From a virus: a DNA stretch of 22,500 nucleotides. Every line of letters begins with the position of its first letter. Position 1 is the first letter of the stretch. The notes under the pieces are model-generated. The model saw only the letters and a list, made by a program, of their open reading frames with translations, was not told the origin of the DNA and searched no databases. Location: positions 1 to 22,500 of the IMG/VR virus record IMGVR_UViG_3300030406_000755. One strand, 5' to 3'. Positions 1 to 6,085 of this stretch are shown in pieces. The translations under genes were made by a program, and so were the position numbers.

Positions 1-23
1 GTGCACTTGTTGGAAAATATTAA
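1..23 (+). CDS. C-terminal tail of an upstream gene (partial, tentative)
   Basis: Frame 3 reads ALVGKY and then TAA at 21-23. That stop overlaps the AAGGAG ribosome-binding site of the next gene, the same packing seen at other junctions in this window. Six codons are too few to identify a product. By position it would be the gene just upstream of the small basic proteins, possibly a head protein, but that is a guess. The other two frames also stay open briefly, so the choice of frame rests only on the stop/RBS packing. Confidence 0.3.
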
Positions 24-27
24 GGAG
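22..27 (+). promoter_or_regulatory. Ribosome-binding site AAGGAG for the gene at 35
   Basis: AAGGAG lies 7 nt before the ATG at 35. It is a strong Shine-Dalgarno match and fixes that start. Confidence 0.75.
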
Positions 28-34
28 ATAAAAT

Positions 35-319
35 ATGCCAAAAGACGCTTGTTATTATAAAGTAAAAGCTAGATATAAAGTTTTCCCATCAGCTTATGCT
101 TCTGGAGCTATAGCAAAATGCCGAAAAGTAGGTGCAGCAAACTATGGCACAGGTGGAAAAAAGAAGAAGACTAAGAAAAAAGCAGAGGGTGGAGTAGTCA
201 TGTTAAATAATGGCGGAGCCACTATGCCAAAAAACAACAGAAAACGTTCTGCTAAAAATAAGAATATAGCACGTGGTTGTGGTGTTGTTATGAGAAGAAA
301 AGAAACGTTTTACGCATAA
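35..319 (+). CDS. Small basic DUF5872-like phage protein
   Basis: This 94-residue protein is very rich in Lys, Gly and Asn. Its N-terminal half has the pattern DACYYKVKARYKV.PSAYASGA..KCRKVGA, which I recognise from small DUF5872-type proteins common in uncultured marine phages and some giant viruses. The middle is a Lys tract (residues about 41-50). The tail reads RGCGVVMRRKETFYA, another ending I recall from marine phage proteins. No enzymatic motif is visible. The high positive charge and the position before the head-tail genes suggest a DNA-associated or minor virion role, which is inference. AAGGAG precedes the ATG. The TAA stop overlaps the next ATG by one base (TAATG), implying translational coupling. 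Confidence 0.75.
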   Translation: MPKDACYYKVKARYKVFPSAYASGAIAKCRKVGAANYGTGGKKKKTKKKAEGGVVMLNNGGATMPKNNRKRSAKNKNIARGCGVVMRRKETFYA

Positions 320-597
320 TGGCAGTTAGAAAGACAAAAGCGGGTTTAGCACTTAAACGATGGTTTAAGGAAGAATGGAAAGATCAAAGAACTGGTAAAA
401 AGTGCGGTAGACAAAAAGGTGAAAAGAGAGGTACACCTTATTGTAGGCCAACTAAACGTATTTCTAAAAAAACACCAAAAACAGCATCAGAGATGACAGC
501 GGCTGAAAAACGTAGTAGGATAGCACAGAAGAAGAGATTAGGGCAACCCGCTGGTAAGCCAAGAAGAGTAAAAGCTTTGAAAAGGAGAAAAAAATAA
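319..597 (+). CDS. Small basic Cys-containing protein (DUF5872-like)
   Basis: This is a 92-residue, strongly basic protein. An in-frame ATG at 277 would add 14 residues, but I chose 319 because it overlaps the previous stop as TAATG and begins MAVRKTKAGL, as related phage proteins do. The central KKCGR...YCRP segment (two cysteines about 14 residues apart in a Lys/Arg-rich context) followed by a TAAEKRSR..QKKRLGQPAGKP stretch resembles the other half of DUF5872-type proteins. The C-terminus is ALKRRKK. It may bind nucleic acid. Together with its neighbours it forms a run of three small basic proteins at the head-proximal end of the structural operon. The function is unknown. Confidence 0.7.
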   Translation: MAVRKTKAGLALKRWFKEEWKDQRTGKKCGRQKGEKRGTPYCRPTKRISKKTPKTASEMTAAEKRSRIAQKKRLGQPAGKPRRVKALKRRKK

Positions 598-854
598 TGC
601 CTGGTACAACTAAACAAACTATGACTAGCTTGAGAAAACAAGTTACTGATAAAATGAAAAATGAAAATATTTTAATAAATAAAATTAAAAGATTAGAAGA
701 TAAAATAACAGAACTTCAAGCCAAACCAACAATGAAGAAAAGATTTGGTGGTTCTTTAAATAAAAAAAATGCTCTAAAAAAAGCTATTCAAAATGTAAAA
801 AATAAAACTAAATCTAAAACAAAAAAAATGAATAACAAAAACAAAATGGTTTAA
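597..854 (+). CDS. Small Lys/Asn-rich protein with a predicted coiled coil
   Basis: This 85-residue protein starts on an ATG that overlaps the preceding TAA by one base. Residues about 8-42 carry a heptad-like pattern (LRKQV.DKM...ILINKIKRLEDKITELQAK) that looks like a short coiled coil. The rest is Lys/Asn-rich with repeated NKK/KNK/KSK motifs and is probably disordered. No family is recognised. Its charge and its place in the cluster of three basic proteins suggest a virion or DNA-associated role, which is inference only. The gap to the next ATG is 2 nt. Confidence 0.65.
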   Translation: MPGTTKQTMTSLRKQVTDKMKNENILINKIKRLEDKITELQAKPTMKKRFGGSLNKKNALKKAIQNVKNKTKSKTKKMNNKNKMV

Positions 855-856
855 AT

Positions 857-1522
857 ATGACAACCTCAAACTCAAGAGATTTTAATTTAGATGTGGCTGA
901 AGCCATTGAAGAGGCTTATGAACGTTGTGGCCTAGAAATGAGAACAGGATACGATGCAAGAACTGCACGAAGATCCCTTAATATAATGTTTTCAGAATGG
1001 GCAAATAGAGGTCTGAACCTGTGGACTGTAGAGCAAGCAACACAAGCTTTGACATCTGGCACTGCTTCTTATCAGTTTACAACAGATTATACAGATCTAC
1101 TTGAGGTTGTTATTAGAAGGGGTGGCACAGATTTTTCACTATCAAGAATGTCTCGAGGAGATTATTTAAATCTTCCTAATAAAGATCAAACGGGTAGACC
1201 AAGTCAATATTACTTTGATAGAAAGATTACACCCTCTTTAATCTTGTGGCCAACACCCGACTCCAGTTCAGATAGTTTAGTTTATTACTATGTCCGTAGA
1301 ATTCAAGATGCAGACACACTTCAAAACACAACGGATATCCCATTTAGATTTTTACCTTGTTTAGTTGCAGGACTTGCTTATTATATATCTATGAAAAAAG
1401 CACCTGATAGAATACAAATATTAAAAAGTGTTTATGAGGAAGAGTTTCAAAGAGCAAGTGATGAGGATGAAGATAGAGTACCTCTAAAACTTACACCAGA
1501 TATTAAATACTTGAGAGTTTAA
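857..1522 (+). CDS. Head-tail adaptor-like protein (P22 gp4 type)
   Basis: This 221-residue protein would act at the portal vertex, joining the portal to the tail. The N-terminal helical part (DVAEAIEEAYERCGL...AR.SLNIMFSEWANRGLNLW) and the following beta-rich part with a TGRPSQYYF...LILWPTP core and a YYYVRRI strand look like P22 gp4/tail-tubular-A type adaptors. A helical C-terminal segment follows (FLPCLVAGLAYYISMKKA). Its middle shares a pattern with the protein at 1830-2477 (TG.P.YY, then PTP.SS, then YYYR), which suggests two paralogous adaptors. There is no strong Shine-Dalgarno. The stop TAA overlaps the next ATG. The class assignment is fairly sure; the exact role is less so. Confidence 0.7.
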   Translation: MTTSNSRDFNLDVAEAIEEAYERCGLEMRTGYDARTARRSLNIMFSEWANRGLNLWTVEQATQALTSGTASYQFTTDYTDLLEVVIRRGGTDFSLSRMSRGDYLNLPNKDQTGRPSQYYFDRKITPSLILWPTPDSSSDSLVYYYVRRIQDADTLQNTTDIPFRFLPCLVAGLAYYISMKKAPDRIQILKSVYEEEFQRASDEDEDRVPLKLTPDIKYLRV

Positions 1523-1833
1523 TGGCAAGATTTGCAAGTAACAAAAGGGCATTTGGATATTCAGAACGTTCTGGTTTTCGTTATAAACTTAGAGACATGA
1601 GAAAAGAATGGAATGGATTAACTGTTGGTTATGATGAATATGAGCCAAAACATCCACAGTTAGATCCTATTCGTGTCGGACCAGATCCGCAAGCTCTTAG
1701 AAATCCAAAACCAAGAGTAGAATTTATAAATGAAAAAATTACAATTCCTATATTTGATTTAAATACTTTAGTTTTTAATCCCACACCAAAAGCAACTGGT
1801 GAAGTTGGAACAGTTACAGTGAGTGTGTCATGA
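1522..1833 (+). CDS. Small structural-region protein of unknown function
   Basis: This 103-residue protein sits between the two adaptor-like proteins. It begins MARFASNKRAFGYSERSGFRYK and contains a LRDMRKEWNGLTVG..EYEPKHPQL segment followed by a Pro-rich middle. I recall similar small proteins in uncultured marine phages at the same place, but no function. The tail ends in a Val/Thr-rich GEVGTVTVSVS that echoes GAVGT/GQVGT motifs in the split nozzle protein at 9106. The start overlaps the preceding stop (TAATG). The end overlaps the next start as ATGA. The tight coupling on both sides supports a role in connector assembly, by inference. Confidence 0.65.
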   Translation: MARFASNKRAFGYSERSGFRYKLRDMRKEWNGLTVGYDEYEPKHPQLDPIRVGPDPQALRNPKPRVEFINEKITIPIFDLNTLVFNPTPKATGEVGTVTVSVS

Positions 1834-2477
1834 GTTTCACTTTAACTACATTAACAGATTCTATTAAAGAATGGACTCAAAACGATGAGACAACCTTTGT
1901 TGCAGAGATACCTTTCTTTATAAAAAATGCTGAAGAAAGAATATTTAAATCTGTAGATTTAGATTATTTTAGAAAAAATGTTACAGGTACAATGACAAGT
2001 GGTAATAAGTTCTTGGAGAAACCATCTGATTATTTAGCCACACATTCTTTATCATTTGTAAACTCAAGTAGTGAAAACGTTTTTCTTTTACAAAAAGATG
2101 TTAATTTTATACAGGAATATTCTCCAAATCCATCAACAACAGGATTACCAATATATTATGCACAATTTGACGTTGATACTTTTATTGTCGCTCCAACACC
2201 TAGTAGCAGTTTTGCGGTAGAATTACATTATTATTACAGACCAGCTTCCTTAACAACGGATGATTCTGGTACAACATGGATAAGTACAAATGCACCAGAT
2301 GCATTGTTATATGCTTCATTAGTTGAAGCTTATACGTTTATGAAAGGGGAAAACGACTTAATCCAACTATACACTTCTAGATATGCTGAGTCTCTTGCAC
2401 GTTTAAAAAATTATGCAGAAGGCAGAAATTATTCAGATAGTTATAGAGATGGATTAGTTCGACAACCAAAAACTTAA
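1830..2477 (+). CDS. Phage adaptor protein (SU10/P22 adaptor-like)
   Basis: This 215-residue protein resembles the phage adaptor family that forms a ring below the portal. It has an N-terminal helical part (TLTDSIKEWTQND..FVAEIPFFIKNAEERIFKSVDLDYFRK), a short TMTSGNKFLEKPSDY beta region, the core TGLPIYYAQFDVDTFIVAPTP...ELHYYYRP, and a C-terminal helical segment (DALLYASLVEAYTFMKGENDL..Y..RYAESLARLKNYAEGR). This layout matches that of the 857-1522 protein, so both may be ring proteins from an old duplication. The start is coupled by an ATGA overlap and the end by a TAATG overlap. Assignment as a head-tail connector is likely. Confidence 0.75.
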   Translation: MSFTLTTLTDSIKEWTQNDETTFVAEIPFFIKNAEERIFKSVDLDYFRKNVTGTMTSGNKFLEKPSDYLATHSLSFVNSSSENVFLLQKDVNFIQEYSPNPSTTGLPIYYAQFDVDTFIVAPTPSSSFAVELHYYYRPASLTTDDSGTTWISTNAPDALLYASLVEAYTFMKGENDLIQLYTSRYAESLARLKNYAEGRNYSDSYRDGLVRQPKT

Positions 2478-3202
2478 TGAAATCAAAAAATAAAAGTGTA
2501 GCTATTGTTGCTTTAGGCAATAGTTTTAATGAGTACATACTAGCTAGAATAAGAAGCGAATCTTTTGACGAAGTTTGGACTATTAACTCTATGTCTGATG
2601 TTATTTATCATGACAAATGTTTTATGATGGATCCGCCATCGAGATTTCTTGATACTCCGAAAGCGGGTAAGCAAACAAATGTTATGACAAAAAGACTAAA
2701 AAAGAAAATGAATGTACCCATTTTTTCTTGTACTTTAGATAAAAGATGTCCAGATGTTGTTGAGTTTCCCTTACAAGAAGTAATTCAAAAAACTGGTTAT
2801 GCTTATTTTAATAATACTGTTTCTTATGCAATAGCTTATGCTATTGCACAAAATACAACTGACTTACATTTGTATGGTATTGACTTTACACATAGAGATG
2901 TTGCTTTTGCAGAAGCAGGAAGAGCATGTTGTGAGTTTTGGTTAGCGATTGCAATATCAAAAAATATTAAAATTCATATTGCTCATAGTTCTTCTTTATT
3001 AGATATGAATGTGCCAGATGATCAAAAACTGTATGGATATCATAGATTAGATGATCCACTTGTATCTACTTCAACTAATGGAAGTATGTTAATAACAAAA
3101 AAATCAAAATTAGACCCACCAGAACCTTTAGATTCAAAGGCAAATCTTATTGGCCGAGAAGATATACCTGGTTTAAGTTATGAGGAGAAAAAAAATGTTT
3201 AA
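2477..3202 (+). CDS. Rossmann-like protein, possibly DUF115/sialyltransferase-like
   Basis: This 241-residue protein is not an obvious structural component. It opens with a beta-strand plus turn, SVAIVALGNSFNEYIL, typical of a nucleotide-binding Rossmann fold. It continues with EVWTINSM and FMMDPPSRF. Late in the domain comes DLHLYGIDFTHRDVAFAEAGRACCEFWLAIA, where the hydrophobic-YGIDF strand resembles DUF115/MptE-like and CstII-like nucleotide-sugar enzymes. If that is right it could modify a glycan on the virion or host, but this is weak inference. The C-terminal 50 residues look like a flexible tail. The start overlaps the preceding stop as TAATG. The end overlaps the next gene by 8 nt, placing this gene firmly in the virion operon. 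Confidence 0.5.
   Translation: MKSKNKSVAIVALGNSFNEYILARIRSESFDEVWTINSMSDVIYHDKCFMMDPPSRFLDTPKAGKQTNVMTKRLKKKMNVPIFSCTLDKRCPDVVEFPLQEVIQKTGYAYFNNTVSYAIAYAIAQNTTDLHLYGIDFTHRDVAFAEAGRACCEFWLAIAISKNIKIHIAHSSSLLDMNVPDDQKLYGYHRLDDPLVSTSTNGSMLITKKSKLDPPEPLDSKANLIGREDIPGLSYEEKKNV
2827..2848 (+). repeat. Perfect 9-bp inverted repeat with a TTAT loop
   Basis: Arms TGCAATAGC (2827-2835) and GCTATTGCA (2840-2848) are exact reverse complements around TTAT. The site lies inside the coding sequence for YAIAYAIA, so an alternating Ala-Ile peptide may explain the symmetry. Confidence 0.6.
3182..3187 (+). promoter_or_regulatory. Ribosome-binding site GAGGAG for the gene at 3195
   Basis: GAGGAG lies 7 nt before the ATG at 3195, inside the end of the preceding gene. 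It favours 3195 over the upstream in-frame ATG at 3180, which lies before the site. Confidence 0.7.
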
Positions 3203-3482
3203 TGTTAGTTTTTCGGAAGTAGGTAGTGTTAATATTAAAACATCAGATCAAGGTGGTTTAACAAATGAACAAATAGCTGATCTCGCCGTTGATAAGATCG
3301 CAAGTGTGTCTGACCAAGCACCTCCACACATAAGACAACAAGCAAAATTATTTAAAGAACAACTTAAAGGAATTCTGTATCATTATATTCTCTTGGCAAG
3401 AAACGAAGAGCGTGCTAGTATTATTCAAGTCCTAAGATCAAGTGGTCAAAAGGAAACGGCTGAATATATAAGGAGACTCTAA
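3195..3482 (+). CDS. Conserved small phage protein of unknown function
   Basis: This is a 95-residue protein. I chose the ATG at 3195 because a GAGGAG site precedes it by 7 nt. The protein has a short beta N-terminus (FNVSFSEVGSVNIK), then LTNEQIADLAVDKIASVSDQAPPHIRQQAK, then a helical C-terminus ending RSSGQKETAEYIRRL. The ending on repeated Arg-Leu and the order 'query residues - SDQAPP - helix' match a short protein I recall in many marine phages, always without a function. It is mostly helical and soluble, with no Cys and no signal peptide. It lies between the Rossmann-like gene and a putative tail protein. It could be a chaperone or connector protein, but nothing proves that. Confidence 0.65.
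   Translation: MFNVSFSEVGSVNIKTSDQGGLTNEQIADLAVDKIASVSDQAPPHIRQQAKLFKEQLKGILYHYILLARNEERASIIQVLRSSGQKETAEYIRRL
3471..3475 (+). promoter_or_regulatory. Ribosome-binding site AGGAG for the gene at 3484
   Basis: AGGAG ends 8 nt before the ATG at 3484 and overlaps the end of the preceding gene. Confidence 0.65.
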
Positions 3483-3483
3483 T

Positions 3484-3936
3484 ATGGCTATAGCTCAAGC
3501 AATGTGTACTGCATTTAAACAAGAGTTGATGTTAGGAACACATAATTTTGCCACAAATGGCAACGCTTTTAAACTTGCACTTTATGCAGAGGGTGGTGGT
3601 GGAAAGTCATCAACAACTGCAACATTAGGTGCAACCACAACTGCATTTACAACAACTGGTGAAATAGCAAACAGTGGATCATATACATCAGGTGGAGGCA
3701 CTTTAACAAAAGTTGCACCAACGACATCTGGTACAACTGCATTTACAGATTTTGCAGATTTAAGTTTTACAACTGCAACAATTACCGCAATGGGTGCTTT
3801 AATATACAATAGTACAAATAGTAATAAAGCAGTTTGTGTTTTAGATTTTACATCCAATAAAACATCAACATCTGGAACATTTACTATTCAGTTTCCAACT
3901 GCTGATGCAAGTAATGCGATTATAAGGATAGCATAA
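3484..3936 (+). CDS. Conserved Thr/Ser-rich virion protein
   Basis: This 150-residue protein starts MAIAQAMCTAFKQELMLGTHNF, a start I recognise in a widespread uncultured-marine-phage family of presumed virion proteins. After it come low-complexity Thr/Ala/Gly segments (TTATLGATTTAFTTTGEIANSG and SGTTAFTDFADLSF, each an alternating beta pattern), then GALIYNSTNSNKAVCVLDF and FTIQFPTADASNAIIRIA. The all-beta, Thr-rich character fits a tail or fibre-associated protein or a capsid decoration, but no function is proved. AGGAG precedes the ATG by 8 nt. The gap to the next (TTG) start is 1 nt. Confidence 0.65.
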   Translation: MAIAQAMCTAFKQELMLGTHNFATNGNAFKLALYAEGGGGKSSTTATLGATTTAFTTTGEIANSGSYTSGGGTLTKVAPTTSGTTAFTDFADLSFTTATITAMGALIYNSTNSNKAVCVLDFTSNKTSTSGTFTIQFPTADASNAIIRIA

Positions 3937-3937
3937 A

Positions 3938-4795
3938 TTGTCGAACACTACCTTACAAGGTTGGGGTAGAGGCACATGGGGTCAAGGTCCTTGGAATGAG
4001 GAAATTGACGTTGTTGTTACTGGTGTTCAAGGAACAACAGGACTTGGAACTCCAGATGGTATACCTGGTGTAAATGTAGCTGCCACTGGTGTTTCTGCAA
4101 CCACTGCTATAAGTCAAACAGGTGCTAGTACAGTTACATTTACTGTTACTGTTGTTTCTGGTAATCCTTCAAATCATCCATATTACAATCAAGGATCAAC
4201 AAATAAGTACGCTATTGGTGGATCGACTGCTACCAGTGATGTCACTTTAACTATGTATGAAGGTAATACATATAGATTTGATCAAAGTGATAGTAGTAAC
4301 GATGGCCATCCAATTAATCTCTATGAGGATAAAGACAAAAATACAACATACACGAGTGGTGTAAGTTACAATATAGATGGTTCTTCTGTTTCTCAATCGT
4401 CTTATGTTGATACATCTACGTTTAATGCAGGCACAACTAGATATGTAGAAATAACTGTTCCAGACGGAGCACCAACATTGCATTATCAATGTTATAATCA
4501 TGCTTTAATGGGATATTTTGCAAATACTCTTGGTATCCCAAATGTAGCAACAACAACTGGAGCACCGACTACTGGTGTTGCGGGCACAACTGGATTAGGT
4601 TCTGAGACTGTTGTATCAAGTGTAGATATAGCAGTTACATTAGGTGCAGCACAAAGTGGAATATCTAGTGTTGTCACAATACCACAATGTGTGGTATCTT
4701 TAACGGGAGTTAGTGCTACTGGTGGCACTGGCGAGGAATTGGTCTATAGTTTGATCGTTCCTAATCAAACAGCTAACTGGCAAGAGGTCGCATAA
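3938..4795 (+). CDS. Repeat-rich virion protein with a cupredoxin-like domain
   Basis: This 285-residue protein uses a TTG start. AAGGA sits 9 nt upstream and the only later in-frame Met is within the domain, so TTG is required. The N-terminus is SNTTLQGWGRGTWGQGPWNE. Degenerate repeats with a TGVxxTTxLG core occur near residues 28-37, 50-58, 212-221 and 256-264. Residues about 64-197 look like a cupredoxin: a strand VTFTVTVVSG, a YEGNTYRFDQSD strand, His124 in SNDGHP, then a VPDGAPTLHYQC strand with Cys185, His188 and Met191. The Cys-x2-His-x2-Met spacing is that of amicyanin-type type 1 copper sites. The virion location is inferred from its neighbours. Metal binding or receptor attachment is untested. 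Confidence 0.7.
   Translation: MSNTTLQGWGRGTWGQGPWNEEIDVVVTGVQGTTGLGTPDGIPGVNVAATGVSATTAISQTGASTVTFTVTVVSGNPSNHPYYNQGSTNKYAIGGSTATSDVTLTMYEGNTYRFDQSDSSNDGHPINLYEDKDKNTTYTSGVSYNIDGSSVSQSSYVDTSTFNAGTTRYVEITVPDGAPTLHYQCYNHALMGYFANTLGIPNVATTTGAPTTGVAGTTGLGSETVVSSVDIAVTLGAAQSGISSVVTIPQCVVSLTGVSATGGTGEELVYSLIVPNQTANWQEVA
4679..4697 (+). repeat. Perfect 8-bp inverted repeat with an ATG loop
   Basis: Arms ATACCACA (4679-4686) and TGTGGTAT (4690-4697) are exact reverse complements around a 3-nt loop. The site lies in the last 120 bases of the coding sequence and has no run of T after it, so it is not a typical terminator. It could be RNA structure or chance. Confidence 0.5.
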
Positions 4796-6084
4796 TGGCA
4801 AGTACATTTGTAAATAATTTAAGACTCGAAGAAATGAACACTGGCGAGCAGTCAGGAACTTGGGGTACAAAAACAAACACTAATTTAGAACTCATAGGTG
4901 AGGCATTAGGTTTTGGCACGGAGGGTATTACAACAAACGCTGATACTCATACTACAACAGTAGCAGATGCTTCTACTGATCCTGGTAGAGCAATGTTTAT
5001 CAAGTACACTGGAACTTTGGACTCTGCTTGCACGATCACAATAGCACCAAACACTCTAAGTAGGGTGCATATTATTGAAAATGGAACAAGTGGTTCACAA
5101 AATATAATTATATCACAAGGATCTGGAGCTAATGTGACAATAGCACCAGGCACTGCAAAGGTTGTTTACTTAGATGGAGCAGGTTCTGGTGCAGCAGTTG
5201 TTGATGCTTTTGCACATTTAGCCGCCGTAGATTTAACAGTCGATGATGATTTAATCGTAAGTGATGATATTACATTAAAATCAGATAGTGCTGTCCTTGG
5301 TTTTGGAGCCGATACTGATACAACACTTACTCATACAGATGGAACTGGTCTTACACTTAACGGAACAAATAAATTAACTTTTGGTGACGCTGCAAGTTTT
5401 GTACAACAATCATCTGACGGCACGTTACGAATAGATGGTGAGGCAATAATAGATTTAAACGCTAGTACAAGAGTTGATGTATCAGCAGATTTACAAGTTG
5501 GAGATGATTTAACTTTAGCTTCTGATAGTGCAGTTTTAGGTTTTGGTGCTGATACAGATACTACATTGACACATACAGATGGAACTGGATTAACTTTAAA
5601 TAGCACTAACAAATTATGCTTCGGAGATACAGGTACTTTCATACATCAATCAGCAGATGGAGTGCTTGATTTAGTATCAGACTCTGAAGTTGAAATAAAT
5701 GGAACGACTATAGACATCAATGGTGACGCTGATATTTCTGGTGACTTAGCGATAGGTGATGATGCTTCTGTAGCTGGAAGAGCGACTGGCACACAAACAA
5801 CTGATAACGATGGTGATTTTGATTTAAGTGTAAGCAACTTTTTTAAATGCACTCCGTCTGGAAATATTACATTAACTTTTAGTAATCCAGCAGAAGGTCA
5901 ATCTGGTACAGTTATGTTAGTCAATAGTGGTGGACATACAATATCAGCACACGCAAGTGTGGCTATCAATGCAGATATATTAACGGCTTTAACAACTGCT
6001 GGAACATATATGCTTAATTATTATTGTTCCGCATCTAGTGGTAATAACACCATATTAGTAGGTGCAACTGGAGCACTAACATAA
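4795..6084 (+). CDS. Tail fibre protein with tandem beta repeats
   Basis: This 429-residue protein has an N-terminal segment, MASTFVNNLRLEEMNTGEQSGTWG, that I recognise from tail-fibre N-termini of many marine phages; this part is usually the virion anchor. A beta-rich region follows (TITIAPNTL, VHIIENGTSG, IIISQGSG). Two copies of an 80-residue unit then occur: residues 163-189 and 243-269 are identical (SDSAVLGFGADTDTT... through LTLN), and similar FGD...QSSDG/QSADG segments follow each. The C-terminus (GQSGTVMLVNSGGHTISAH...MLNYYCSASSGNNTILVG) resembles fibre C-terminal domains. Its likely role is host contact or fibre scaffolding. The start overlaps the preceding stop as TAATG. Confidence 0.75.
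   Translation: MASTFVNNLRLEEMNTGEQSGTWGTKTNTNLELIGEALGFGTEGITTNADTHTTTVADASTDPGRAMFIKYTGTLDSACTITIAPNTLSRVHIIENGTSGSQNIIISQGSGANVTIAPGTAKVVYLDGAGSGAAVVDAFAHLAAVDLTVDDDLIVSDDITLKSDSAVLGFGADTDTTLTHTDGTGLTLNGTNKLTFGDAASFVQQSSDGTLRIDGEAIIDLNASTRVDVSADLQVGDDLTLASDSAVLGFGADTDTTLTHTDGTGLTLNSTNKLCFGDTGTFIHQSADGVLDLVSDSEVEINGTTIDINGDADISGDLAIGDDASVAGRATGTQTTDNDGDFDLSVSNFFKCTPSGNITLTFSNPAEGQSGTVMLVNSGGHTISAHASVAINADILTALTTAGTYMLNYYCSASSGNNTILVGATGALT
5272..5667 (+). repeat. Two tandem 80-codon repeat units in the tail fibre
   Basis: Unit 1 begins at 5272 and unit 2 at 5512, 240 nt apart. A 27-residue stretch is identical between them, yet the DNA differs at many third positions. Confidence 0.8.
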
Positions 6085-6085
6085 G

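Noticed and set aside
3582-3857. 91-codon minus-strand ORF opposite the Thr-rich virion protein
   Set aside because: Its Val/Ala/Pro-rich composition is the complement of Thr/Gly repeats; shadow ORF.
3195-3936. Programmed -1 frameshift of a tail-assembly chaperone pair
   Set aside because: The two genes have separate, good ribosome-binding sites and no slippery heptamer was seen at the junction.
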